Virus record (IMG/VR): IMGVR_UViG_3300023278_002863
Location: 10,953 to 50,344 of that record
DNA length: 39,392 nucleotides
Reading direction: 5' to 3' (one strand)
Origin: a virus
Below are positions 14,188-21,032 of this stretch, piece by piece. A program made the position numbers and the translations under genes. The notes below the pieces were generated by a model. That model made no database searches. It saw only the letters and a list, made by a program, of their open reading frames with translations, and was not told where the DNA came from. The stretch's first letter is position 1; each line of letters starts with the position of its first letter.

Positions 14188-14712
14188 TCAAAGCTGAGGA
14201 AGTATTATATTTTGTACGTAATCACAAATCTGTTTTGGACATAGATTGCGTATTGCTATTTGGTGTTTTATATTGCTGTCATTCCAAAATTCAAAACCAA
14301 TAGCTGATAGCATCTGAAAAAGCTTGTCTTCTGCTGTCTCAAAATCCTCTCCATTTGCTATTGCATCTCTTGTTTCGGCAATAGCTTTGCCAATAGAATG
14401 CTTGTTAGGTTTAAAGGTCTTATTGATAAACTTAACTACTTCTGCATAATCTGTTGAAATGAAATGATTGTCAGCAAAGTCATTATCTGTTATTGAAAAC
14501 GAATTGAATAACTCTTCTTCTGAATTGTCTACAAAACTGTTTGGTAACATGATAATTATCATTTTATCTGCTGTTACTTCAAATTCAATGCTGTCAACAA
14601 GGTCATTACCATAACTGTTGTCGTACCAACATTGATTTGTATCTTTGTTGAACATTTCCAATAATTGAGATGTCATCTGTGGGGTGTGTAATCCTGCTGT
14701 AAATTTAGTCAT
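14188..14712 (-). CDS. hypothetical protein
   Basis: A 174-residue protein (MTKFTAGLHTPQMTSQLLEMF). It has a beta-rich first half (EFEVTADKMIIIMLP) and a helical C-terminal half with a KAIAETRDAIANGEDFETAEDK segment. No family is recognised. The leader AACATATCAATTATG belongs to a third leader group shared with 15240. Confidence 0.75.
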   Translation of the reverse strand: MTKFTAGLHTPQMTSQLLEMFNKDTNQCWYDNSYGNDLVDSIEFEVTADKMIIIMLPNSFVDNSEEELFNSFSITDNDFADNHFISTDYAEVVKFINKTFKPNKHSIGKAIAETRDAIANGEDFETAEDKLFQMLSAIGFEFWNDSNIKHQIAIRNLCPKQICDYVQNIILPQL

Positions 14713-14725
14713 AATTGATATGTTT

Positions 14726-14827
14726 TTAGTTGTTTGAGATTAATTGCGCTATAGCTATAATTAAAGCGCAATAGTTAAGAATAAGGATAATTGCTACAAT
14801 TCTGTCTGCAAGTTCATGTTTGTTCAT
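14726..14827 (-). CDS. small membrane protein
   Basis: A 33-residue ORF (MNKHELADRIVAIILILNY, then CALIIAIAQLISNN) with one predicted membrane helix. Its ATG overlaps the TGA of the upstream gene (ATGA), the same coupling seen between annotated genes here, which supports it. Function unknown. Confidence 0.5.
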   Translation of the reverse strand: MNKHELADRIVAIILILNYCALIIAIAQLISNN

Positions 14828-15240
14828 TTTTGGTAAATTTTATAGAAATTAGTAAATAGATTTTCAAATTTTGTGTTATTGATATTCATTTTTTCGAATG
14901 TCCAATTCGGTGATATCCTTGGATTGAAACAGATTTGAACATCTGTTTTTACCTTCAATTCTGTTATGCTGTAATCAGCACAAACAATCCATGCACAGCG
15001 TTCTTTGTGAACACCCTTATCTCTGCCGTTATAGATATGCTGAGAACGTGACAAAGCATTGTGCAAATAACAGTCAGACATCTCTATTGTATTTTTTGTG
15101 CCGTCTATATAACCTATCACTTTTCCAAGCTTAGTATTACCTTCGCATTCTCGGATTTGGAAAAATCCTTTTACTGACTGTTTTTTGCCTTCATGCATGA
15201 CCTTGGTTGTACCTAAATGTCTTCTTATTGCGTAATTCAT
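14824..15240 (-). CDS. tandem paralogue pair, member 2, conserved phage protein
   Basis: A 138-residue protein (MNYAIRRHLGTTKVMHEGKK). It shares FQIREC, GYxDGTKN, CADYSITEL and the nearly identical C-terminal NWTFEKMNINNTxFENL with the adjacent gene at 15237, so the two are tandem duplicates. The IRxHLG...K.FQIRE...GYVD pattern is common in phage hypothetical proteins; function is unknown. Confidence 0.8.
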   Translation of the reverse strand: MNYAIRRHLGTTKVMHEGKKQSVKGFFQIRECEGNTKLGKVIGYIDGTKNTIEMSDCYLHNALSRSQHIYNGRDKGVHKERCAWIVCADYSITELKVKTDVQICFNPRISPNWTFEKMNINNTKFENLFTNFYKIYQK

Positions 15241-15617
15241 AATTGATATATTTTATCTGATACACTAATCAGATTTTCAAAATTAGTGTTATTAATATTC
15301 ATTTTTTCGAATGTCCAATTTGGACATTTCCTTGGATTGATACAGATTTCAACAGCTGTTTTTTCTCTCAATTCTGTTATGCTGTAATCAGCACAAACAA
15401 TGTACGCACAAGGACGTTTTTTTGGATAACGTCCGGAATGTATTTTTTCGCTTATGTTAATGTTGTTGTACAAAAAACAATCTGTCATTAATAGACTGTT
15501 TTTTGTGCCGTCAACATAACCAACAACATCACCTTGTTTGTTGTTTGCGAGGCATTCACGGATTTGAAAATGTCCGTGATTTTTACCTTGTCCGAGATGT
15601 AATCTAATAGTATACAT
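15237..15617 (-). CDS. tandem paralogue pair, member 1, conserved phage protein
   Basis: A 126-residue protein (MYTIRLHLGQGKNHGHFQIRE), paralogous to the gene at 14824 and overlapping its start by 4 bp. The strongest similarity is in the last 60 residues, suggesting a fairly recent duplication or gene conversion of the 3' half. It is the second ORF after the leftward promoter at 15824. Confidence 0.8.
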   Translation of the reverse strand: MYTIRLHLGQGKNHGHFQIRECLANNKQGDVVGYVDGTKNSLLMTDCFLYNNINISEKIHSGRYPKKRPCAYIVCADYSITELREKTAVEICINPRKCPNWTFEKMNINNTNFENLISVSDKIYQL

Positions 15618-15626
15618 GGTTATAAT

Positions 15627-15698
15627 TTAAGCAAAAATGTATGTAATGAACTTCTTAACAAGGATATAAACAACCGGCAAAATAAGTAGATTAAACAT
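15627..15698 (-). CDS. tiny membrane protein
   Basis: A 23-residue hydrophobic ORF (MFNLLILPVVYILVKKFIT plus YIFA). It is supported by a leader (AACTTAATTACTATG) related to those of established genes and by its place as the first ORF after the promoter. It could be a leader peptide or a toxic/lysis-type peptide. The evidence is limited. Confidence 0.4.
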   Translation of the reverse strand: MFNLLILPVVYILVKKFITYIFA

Positions 15699-15823
15699 AG
15701 TAATTAAGTTTTAATTGTGTAGTAATAAGTAAGAAGGATATAAGACCATTATAGTAATCACAATACTAATTATCGGTAAGCTGTATATCATGGTAACACC
15801 TTTGTGCTACACTCTCTATGTTA

Positions 15824-15856
15824 CAAAGATAAGGTAAAGTATATCACAATGTCAAA
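15824..15856 (-). promoter_or_regulatory. leftward Bacteroidota-type promoter
   Basis: On the minus strand TTTG (15853-15856) is followed after 21 nt by TATCTTTG (15824-15831), matching the Bacteroidota -33/-7 pattern. It is placed to drive the whole leftward gene block, leaving about 120 nt before the first small ORF. Confidence 0.7.
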
Positions 15857-15990
15857 TTAAACACAAAAAAAGATTTAAAACTGAAAGGCAGAAAACCCTG
15901 AAGACTGCTACTTAATGTCCGGATAACCAACAAGTTAAGGCAGTAAAACGGCATAAAATAGCTATTGAAAATAATTATATAAGCAATACC

Positions 15991-16020
15991 AAAACAGCCA
16001 AAAACAGCACAAAACAGAGA
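15991..16020 (+). repeat. three tandem 10-bp repeats (AAAACAGnnn)
   Basis: AAAACAGCCA, AAAACAGCAC and AAAACAGAGA follow one another without spacing, so the AAAACAG core recurs exactly once per helical turn. This is the geometry of iterons or a cooperative protein-binding site. Confidence 0.6.
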
Positions 16021-16053
16021 TAATCTGACTATATGTATAGATTTAGTAGTTAA

Positions 16054-16077
16054 TGCCTCTGACACGTCACAGAGGCA
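16054..16077. other. inverted repeat / hairpin
   Basis: TGCCTCTG (16054-16061) and CAGAGGCA (16070-16077) form a perfect 8-bp stem around the loop ACACGTCA. No U-tract follows in either direction, so it may be an operator or an origin element. Confidence 0.55.
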
Positions 16078-16265
16078 GTTTAAGACATCCGGACATAATG
16101 ACAGAGATATATACAAAAGCAGGTTTTCGCTACAGCTTGCGAATGTAAATAGCTGAAAGCCAGGCGAGTATGTGTCTATTTAACATAATGTAAATTATAG
16201 GCGCTTTTGAGAAGCGTTATACAGAAAACGTTGACAATGAGGCAGATACGCACAAAAAAAGAAAA

Positions 16266-16328
16266 AAACCGGACAGAAACAAACCCCACCCACCAAAAAA
16301 AAATCGATTCCGGTTTGCCTGATCAGGC
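16266..16328. repeat. inverted repeats including a 12-bp perfect palindrome
   Basis: AAACCGGA (16266-16273) and TCCGGTTT (16309-16316) are perfect inverted copies 35 bp apart. They are followed immediately by GCCTGATCAGGC (16317-16328), a perfect 12-bp palindrome. The spacer is CA-rich and A-rich. The cluster may be a regulator-binding or replication site. Confidence 0.55.
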
Positions 16329-16667
16329 CCCCTAATTTTTCTTAACAATGTGGGTAACACCCCATACACGCTAATTTAAAAGATATTTATCATTTTGTTT
16401 GTAAAATTGCTGTATAAGTCGTAAATTGCCAAAAAACGGGATATTTTTTAATAATTTCGAACATTAACTTACTGAATAATTAACGACAATACCCTTAAAA
16501 TCAAACGTAAAGACAAAACCATAGGGCAACCCCCCGATCCTGCAAAGAGTCGCTATTTGCCCCCAAATTTTGAGGATCATCCGGTATTCCTTTTTTATGG
16601 TTACTATCCATTAAGGTTAGAAATGATATATTACCTGGATTACTTATAAGAAAAAACCTTTAGTTAT

Positions 16668-17774
16668 ATGAACGTACTTTCTCTCTTTGACGGCATGAGT
16701 TGTGGACAGATAGCCATTAACAGAATTGGCTTGAAGTGCGACAGGTATCTTGCCTCTGAGATTGATGTATATTCCATGTCAGTAACAAAGGAGAATTATC
16801 CGGACACAGAGCATATAGGGTCTGTGGTAGACATAGACACATCCTTACTGCCTGAGATCGATTTATTAATTGGAGGGTCACCATGTCAGAGTTTCAGTTT
16901 TGCTGGGACGAGAAAGGGAATGGCTACGAGTTGCAGTGTGGACATATTGAGTTTAGAACAGTATCTCCAATTAAAGCAAGAGGGGTTTGAGTTTGAGGGA
17001 CAGAGTTATTTATTTTGGGAATACATGCGAATATTAAAAGCTGTAAACCCTACATATTTTTTATTGGAGAATGTCCGGATGAGTGAGAAGTGGCAGAGGG
17101 TATTGAGCAGGGCCATAGGTATAGACCCGATAATGATAGACAGTTGTTTGGTAAGTGGACAGAGTCGCAAGCGTTTGTTTTGGACTAACATAGGCACACA
17201 GTGCAACAATTTATTTGGTATAGCGGAGCCAGGGATAGGACAGCCTGAGGACAGGGGAATATTGTTACGGGACATATTGCAGGGAGAGGAAGAAATAGCA
17301 GACAAGTTTTATTTGAAGGAGGCTGCGTTGAAGTATATGAGCAGGGAGCGTAATGGGCGTGTGCGTTATGAGTATCACAAGAATGAGGTAGATGGTAAAG
17401 CTGGGTGTTTAACGGCAAATATGTGGAAGGGAGTACCATATGGGGTGGTACGTTTAGATGAATGTAAGCGATCGAAGGCGATACAGCGAAGCGTGAGCAG
17501 GGATAAGAGTACGCCTATAGATGCGAGTTACTACAAGGGGTTTGGCATGCGTTTGGGTATTTGTCGGCAGGTAGTAGCTGAGGAGGGGCGTGTAAGGCGT
17601 TTAACACCAATGGAGTGTGAGCGATTGCAGACTGTACCGGATAATTACACGAGTGGTGTATCGGATTCACAGAGGTATAAGATGTTGGGCAATGGGTGGA
17701 CTGTTGATGTGATTGCTTATATATTGGGTCATATGGACAAAAAAAGGTTAAAACCCCGTAAAAACGGCAAGTAA
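16668..17774 (+). CDS. C5 cytosine-specific DNA methyltransferase
   Basis: A 368-residue enzyme transferring methyl from SAM to cytosine C5 in DNA. Motif I is LSLFDGMSCG (4-13). The catalytic PCQ (72-74, Cys73) lies in GGSPCQSFSFAG. Motif VI is ENV (134-136), motif VIII QSRKRLFW (165-172), and the C-terminal motifs include RRLTPMECERLQTVPDNYT and MLGNGWTVDVI. All catalytic motifs are present and the length is normal, so it is probably active. No cognate nuclease is adjacent, so it likely protects phage DNA from host restriction or epigenetically regulates it. It is the first rightward gene. Confidence 0.93.
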   Translation: MNVLSLFDGMSCGQIAINRIGLKCDRYLASEIDVYSMSVTKENYPDTEHIGSVVDIDTSLLPEIDLLIGGSPCQSFSFAGTRKGMATSCSVDILSLEQYLQLKQEGFEFEGQSYLFWEYMRILKAVNPTYFLLENVRMSEKWQRVLSRAIGIDPIMIDSCLVSGQSRKRLFWTNIGTQCNNLFGIAEPGIGQPEDRGILLRDILQGEEEIADKFYLKEAALKYMSRERNGRVRYEYHKNEVDGKAGCLTANMWKGVPYGVVRLDECKRSKAIQRSVSRDKSTPIDASYYKGFGMRLGICRQVVAEEGRVRRLTPMECERLQTVPDNYTSGVSDSQRYKMLGNGWTVDVIAYILGHMDKKRLKPRKNGK

Positions 17775-17804
17775 CTAAAAGTTTAGTTAATAAAAATAAT
17801 AGAG

Positions 17805-17876
17805 ATGGGAGTAGTAATAGTATCAGACCCGGGAGATGAGCAGGATTATATATACGCCAAAACGGACAGCGAATGA
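17805..17876 (+). CDS. tiny ORF upstream of the exoribonuclease-like gene
   Basis: A 23-residue ORF (MGVVIVSDPGDEQDYIYAK followed by TDSE) whose TGA overlaps the next gene's ATG (ATGA). It may be a real micro-protein or an upstream coupling ORF. No function is recognised. Confidence 0.4.
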   Translation: MGVVIVSDPGDEQDYIYAKTDSE

Positions 17877-18601
17877 ATTTTTATCTTCAGGCCATTAATG
17901 TATGTGGCCGTCAGCCAAAGCGGTTTATGGGCATTCAGTATAATTGGAGCAAGCCGTTAGTAGATTTAATAAGTTTACACATAGTTGACGAGAATGGAAA
18001 GGAGTTATTTTTGTTAAGTCGGGATTTTAATATAGATTGGGCGTGGAAGCGATTGGACAGGGGGTTATATGGTAGTCGTGGAGATGTATTTATGATGTTA
18101 TACCGCAGGTATGTGCCGGAGGTGTACCGAAAGAGTTTACCATTTAATTTGGCTACCATGCGTTGGATTCGAAGCCGTTACGGTTTAGGGGTTGACAGTA
18201 TAGTTGAGGAGGTAATGAATTTCACTGTTAAAGCGATGATACCGGAATACGCTAAGAATGTGACATACCTGGAGGATTTGATGAATTTGAAGTTAAAGGG
18301 GGGTCCAGTATTTTGGGCATATAACAGTGACAGTGACTGGATAGGGTTTAGTCAGTTATTTGGGGGGGTCAGGAAATTGCCAGTAAGTTATCCGAGATAT
18401 TGTTTAAGTTTGAAGCAGGAATTGATGAGGGCATCGGAGGTTTGTTATAGGGGTGAGGACAAGCCATGGTTTAAGGATAAGGATGTATATGAGATTAGCA
18501 GGTTTATAAAGGGGATGGTACCTCTGGGAGGGGGGAGGATACGGGATGCGATGTGGGTTATGGAATTACATGATATAGTAAAACGGGTACAAAAAGTATA
18601 G
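17873..18601 (+). CDS. Rv2179c-like 3'-5' exoribonuclease homologue, probably inactive
   Basis: A 242-residue protein. VDLISLHIVDENGKELFLLS and then RDFNIDWAW match the region after the first catalytic motif of DEDDh-type phage/bacterial exoribonucleases. FWAYNSDSDWIGFSQLFGGV and then LPVSYPRYCLSLKQEL match the second-Asp motif, and IRDAMWVMELHDI matches the C-terminal HxxxxDA.W motif. The expected N-terminal DTE is replaced by QAI in MNFYLQAINV, and the catalytic His before the last Asp seems replaced by Gly. The protein may therefore bind RNA without cutting it. The family call is from memory of motifs. Confidence 0.6.
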   Translation: MNFYLQAINVCGRQPKRFMGIQYNWSKPLVDLISLHIVDENGKELFLLSRDFNIDWAWKRLDRGLYGSRGDVFMMLYRRYVPEVYRKSLPFNLATMRWIRSRYGLGVDSIVEEVMNFTVKAMIPEYAKNVTYLEDLMNLKLKGGPVFWAYNSDSDWIGFSQLFGGVRKLPVSYPRYCLSLKQELMRASEVCYRGEDKPWFKDKDVYEISRFIKGMVPLGGGRIRDAMWVMELHDIVKRVQKV

Positions 18602-18603
18602 CT

Positions 18604-18792
18604 ATGGGATTAGATTTAGAAGGATCTGAGGATAACAAGCATTTGAGTATGTTAATCATACGGTTGGATTTCATCAAGAACGACATAGATGGCAGTGAGG
18701 AGTGGGATAGGCATGTTGAGTGTATAGAGGAAGTTCAGGCTTATTTATATAAACAGGTAGAAAAATATGAAAAAGAAAAAGAAGGTAATTAA
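18604..18792 (+). CDS. small acidic helical protein
   Basis: A 62-residue protein (MGLDLEGSEDNKHLSMLIIR) dominated by Glu/Asp and ending in a charged helix. The start is preceded by TATAGCTATGG, like the leaders in the leftward block. Its 3' end overlaps the Lys-rich ORF. Confidence 0.65.
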   Translation: MGLDLEGSEDNKHLSMLIIRLDFIKNDIDGSEEWDRHVECIEEVQAYLYKQVEKYEKEKEGN

Positions 18793-18853
18793 GAAAAAGG
18801 TTAAAAAGTTAAATAAGAAAGTTTCAAAGAAGAGTAAACGTTTAAAATATTAG
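18767..18853 (+). CDS. tiny poly-lysine protein
   Basis: A 28-residue ORF (MKKKKKVIKKKVKKLNKKVS plus KKSKRLKY) with well over half Lys/Arg, in a frame overlapping the end of the preceding gene by 26 bp. It could neutralise packaged DNA or bind RNA if made. It is uncertain because A-rich sequence easily yields such ORFs; the close start/stop coupling to neighbours favours it. Confidence 0.45.
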   Translation: MKKKKKVIKKKVKKLNKKVSKKSKRLKY

Positions 18854-18856
18854 ACG

Positions 18857-18967
18857 ATGAAAAGGATAAGGGACAAGATATCTGAGTGGGGTTATCTACC
18901 AGGGGCGGTTATAGCTGTTGTGTGGGCGTTGGTATACATTGTTTATAAGTTTTTACAATTAATGTGA
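18857..18967 (+). CDS. small single-pass membrane protein
   Basis: A 36-residue ORF: basic N-terminus (MKRIRDKISEWG), a membrane helix (LPGAVIAVVWALVYIVYKFL) and a short tail. Its TGA overlaps the next ATG (TGATG). The size resembles small phage inner-membrane proteins (holin/spanin-like or host-modifying), without specific evidence. Confidence 0.55.
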   Translation: MKRIRDKISEWGYLPGAVIAVVWALVYIVYKFLQLM

Positions 18968-19404
18968 TGGCAAAGTATGATTTATCAAAGCCTATGCGGA
19001 TTGCACAGTTTGAAAAAAGGATTAAGTCTTTAATGGCAAAGAATTGTTTAGTTGAGTTGAGGGAGTTAACTATTCGGAGTCTTAGTCAGAACAATTACTT
19101 ACACCTGATACTGTCTTTTTATGGATTGGAGTTTGGGTATAGTCTTAATTATGTAAAGCGGAATATATTTAAAGCATTGATTAATCCTACTATGTTTATA
19201 GTTGAAAAGGTAAATGAGAAGAATGGGGAAGTGTATAAGGATTTGCTTAGTACGTCAGAGATATCAAAAACGGATATGATAATTGCTATAGACAGATTTA
19301 AGAATCATTCAGCTAAGGGAGGATTAGTTCTTCCGGATCCATCTAACTTAATCTACCTTAGAGAAATTGCAGAAGAGATAGATATGGCAAAAAGATATTT
19401 ATGA
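18967..19404 (+). CDS. NinB-like recombination protein (tentative)
   Basis: A 145-residue protein. RSLSQNNYLHLILSFYG near residue 37 and STSEIS...MIIAIDRF...A.KGGLVLPDP (about 96-125) resemble the layout of NinB/YbcN-type single-strand DNA-binding recombination proteins (RSLxQNxxLH ... ST.x(n)M...I.F.....G..LPDP). NinB proteins help load recombinases during phage recombination. The ATG at 18967 is preferred to the GTG at 18964. The resemblance is motif-based; it may be a divergent cousin. Confidence 0.55.
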   Translation: MAKYDLSKPMRIAQFEKRIKSLMAKNCLVELRELTIRSLSQNNYLHLILSFYGLEFGYSLNYVKRNIFKALINPTMFIVEKVNEKNGEVYKDLLSTSEISKTDMIIAIDRFKNHSAKGGLVLPDPSNLIYLREIAEEIDMAKRYL

Positions 19405-19407
19405 TAC

Positions 19408-19581
19408 AAGGCAGGCTTGATATTAATTAATTTAATTTAACCGTCCGGGATTTGATAATTCTTTATTGTCGGCCTGTCTTTTTAAGTTATAGGGAAGGGG
19501 AGAAACTATTTTTATTTAATTTATTTATTTAATTACGGGTTGAAAGGTTTGTTGAGACTAAATTAAACTGCCCCCTTCCCT
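19408..19581 (+). other. two successive long-loop stem structures
   Basis: AAGGCAGGC (19408-19416) pairs with GCCTGTCTT (19472-19480, one G-U) over a 55-nt AT-rich loop and is followed by TTT. Then AGGGAAGGGG (19491-19500) pairs perfectly over 10 bp with CCCCTTCCCT (19572-19581) across a 71-nt AT-rich loop. The pair fills the gap before the winged-helix gene. It could be a terminator plus leader, a small RNA, or an origin. Confidence 0.5.
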
Positions 19582-19595
19582 TGTTTAAGATAATT

Positions 19596-19925
19596 ATGGC
19601 AGATGTTAATAGGTTGTTGTTTGTGGGTTATGAGACATATATGTTCCTGAGGGAGAAGTTTGAATTAAAGAGGGATGAGTATAATTTGTTGTATTCCATT
19701 TCTGTTGCAGACTTTGTACGGGATGACATTAAGGAGGTTATAGCACAGGTGGGGATAAAGGAGAAGAGGGGGATTGATATAGTGAGGATGTTATTGGCTC
19801 AGGGGTTTATCTTAAATGTGACAAAGGCCAGGGCAGTCAGTCATGGTATTTTTAAGATTACTGCCAAGGGGAGGCATGTCTTCCAGCAGGTTGACATATT
19901 TTTTACTAAGATGATGCGAGGATGA
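19596..19925 (+). CDS. putative winged-helix DNA-binding protein
   Basis: A 109-residue protein starting at ATG 19596 (a TTG at 19581 would add five residues). The central GIDIVRMLLAQGFILNV, followed by HGIFKITAKGRHVFQQVDIFF, has the 'recognition helix, wing (xIT.KGR), C-terminal helix' order of MarR-like winged helices. A transcriptional switch role is plausible, as it follows an unusual structured leader. Confidence 0.5.
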   Translation: MADVNRLLFVGYETYMFLREKFELKRDEYNLLYSISVADFVRDDIKEVIAQVGIKEKRGIDIVRMLLAQGFILNVTKARAVSHGIFKITAKGRHVFQQVDIFFTKMMRG

Positions 19926-20086
19926 AGTTGCACATAGACATAAAGGGAAGTGTGGCACGTGTGAAGGTACGTGGCAGGGGAACGGACATGGTGTTTGATG
20001 TTAGTGGAGTTGATGGTAAGGATGCTATGGATAAGGCGTTGATGCGCTTATATCATATATATGTGAAGGGCATAAAAAAAGGGTAG
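19922..20086 (+). CDS. small basic protein
   Basis: A 54-residue protein (MKLHIDIKGSVARVKVRGRG... ending YVKGIKKG). The start overlaps the upstream TGA (ATGA). Basic residues and a strand-rich N-terminus suggest nucleic-acid contact, but no family is recognised. Its last codons form the 5' arm of the terminator at 20077. Confidence 0.65.
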   Translation: MKLHIDIKGSVARVKVRGRGTDMVFDVSGVDGKDAMDKALMRLYHIYVKGIKKG

Positions 20087-20106
20087 GGTCCAATCCCTAC
20101 TCTTTT
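20077..20106 (+). terminator. rho-independent terminator closing the methyltransferase block
   Basis: AAAAGGGTAGGG (20077-20088) pairs with CCCTACTCTTTT (20095-20106; one G-U) around a 6-nt loop. The stem includes its own A- and T-tracts, and the stop codon of the preceding gene lies in the 5' arm. Confidence 0.75.
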
Positions 20107-20155
20107 AAAGATATTAATGTGCGAAGTTTCCTACCTTCAAAAATAATTAAATAAA

Positions 20156-20177
20156 TGCACATAATATCATTGGTGCA
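20156..20177 (+). promoter_or_regulatory. short inverted repeat in the chaperonin-cassette leader
   Basis: TGCAC (20156-20160) and GTGCA (20173-20177) form a 12-bp-spaced inverted repeat within the 116-bp AT-rich gap after the terminator and before the first cassette gene. It could be an operator; the promoter itself is not clear. Confidence 0.3.
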
Positions 20178-20222
20178 AATATAGTAAATAATTAATTAAA
20201 TACATAAATAAACACATAAAGC

Positions 20223-20576
20223 ATGGAAAAGGGAATAGAAAACTTAAAGAAGGTAATTATTTGGCATACTGATTTGATTGACGAGATTTTTAAGTTGGTA
20301 GACAAGAAGAAGGGCAAGAAGGTAACCGGATGGGTGGCCTTGAAGTTTATTGACAATTTGTTTCAGTTGTTTCCTATTATAGGGAATTACAAGGAGATAG
20401 GAGCAGAGTGGCAGGATTTGGATGAAGCTGAGAAGAGGCAGATTCAGGCGTTGGTAAAGACTGAGTTGGATATTGACGATGCGTTCACTGAGGAGTTAGC
20501 GGAGAGGTTGTTTTATATTATTATAGAGATTGGTGATTTCATTCAGTTTGTTGTAGAGGCTAAGGCTAATAAATGA
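20223..20576 (+). CDS. hypothetical helical protein, first gene of the chaperonin cassette
   Basis: A 117-residue protein (MEKGIENLKKVIIWHTDLID) predicted all-helical with amphipathic segments and a hydrophobic ERLFYIIIEIGDFIQFVV near the C-terminus. No family is recognised. It follows a terminator and leader, so it probably begins the transcript that includes the chaperonin. Confidence 0.75.
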   Translation: MEKGIENLKKVIIWHTDLIDEIFKLVDKKKGKKVTGWVALKFIDNLFQLFPIIGNYKEIGAEWQDLDEAEKRQIQALVKTELDIDDAFTEELAERLFYIIIEIGDFIQFVVEAKANK

Positions 20577-20650
20577 TATATCCGGGCATTGAGAGGCGAA
20601 TTTATAAACGGGGGTTTTCTTTTGCTGTCTTTCTTTGTCCGGAGTTTTAG
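20573..20650 (+). CDS. tiny coupled ORF
   Basis: A 25-residue ORF (MIYPGIERRIYKRGFSFAVF plus LCPEF) whose ATG overlaps the previous TGA (ATGA); its TAG lies 2 bp before the next ATG. It may be a real micro-protein or merely couple ribosomes between genes. Confidence 0.4.
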   Translation: MIYPGIERRIYKRGFSFAVFLCPEF

Positions 20651-20652
20651 TT

Positions 20653-21027
20653 ATGGGAAGGATAGAGTTTCGCATATCGAAGTATGAGAAGTTCCTGGAA
20701 GCGTTGAGTGAGATGTACGGGGGTTGCAGCACGGGGGTTTCATTGTCTGATCGAAAGGTATGGTTTCGTGTAGACGGGACCAAGGTATGGCTGGACATAA
20801 GGTTTAAGAAGCACTACGAGAATAAGTACTATGAGGGGGTTAAGTTTATGACCTATGGTGTTGATTGGATACGAGTTATCCGTATTGGTCATGAGGTGTT
20901 GAAGTATGATTTGTATGCGTATGATATGAATGTTCCTGTGAGGGACCATATACATGAGGATAGTAATCTGTATAGTTTTTTGATTTTTTTAAGGGGAGTA
21001 GCAAATAGTAAATTATTAATAAAATAG
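20653..21027 (+). CDS. hypothetical protein
   Basis: A 124-residue protein (MGRIEFRISKYEKFLEALSE) rich in Tyr, Trp and Val (VWFRVDGTKVWLDIRFKKHYENK), suggesting a beta-sheet core. No family is recognised. A TTG-started extension to 20635 is possible but the ATG at 20653 is preferred. Confidence 0.75.
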   Translation: MGRIEFRISKYEKFLEALSEMYGGCSTGVSLSDRKVWFRVDGTKVWLDIRFKKHYENKYYEGVKFMTYGVDWIRVIRIGHEVLKYDLYAYDMNVPVRDHIHEDSNLYSFLIFLRGVANSKLLIK

Positions 21028-21032
21028 ATATT

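Larger units (their letters stand above)
15699..16667. other. non-coding divergent control region
   Basis: Nearly 1 kb between the leftward and rightward gene blocks holds no convincing gene. It contains the leftward promoter, three 10-bp-phased repeats (15991-16020), a hairpin (16054-16077), nested inverted repeats (16266-16328), a small GCGCTT...AAGCGT hairpin near 16201 and a GGGCAA...TTGCCC stem near 16524-16561. The last 60 bp before the methyltransferase are AT-rich and probably hold the rightward promoter, but no clear TAnnTTTG box is seen. It could also be a replication origin. Confidence 0.6.

Noticed and set aside
15844-16116. A 90-residue hydrophobic ORF on the minus strand in the divergent region
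   Set aside because: It has no recognisable leader, its composition follows the T-rich strand, and it overlaps the phased repeats and hairpin; regulatory DNA explains the stretch better.
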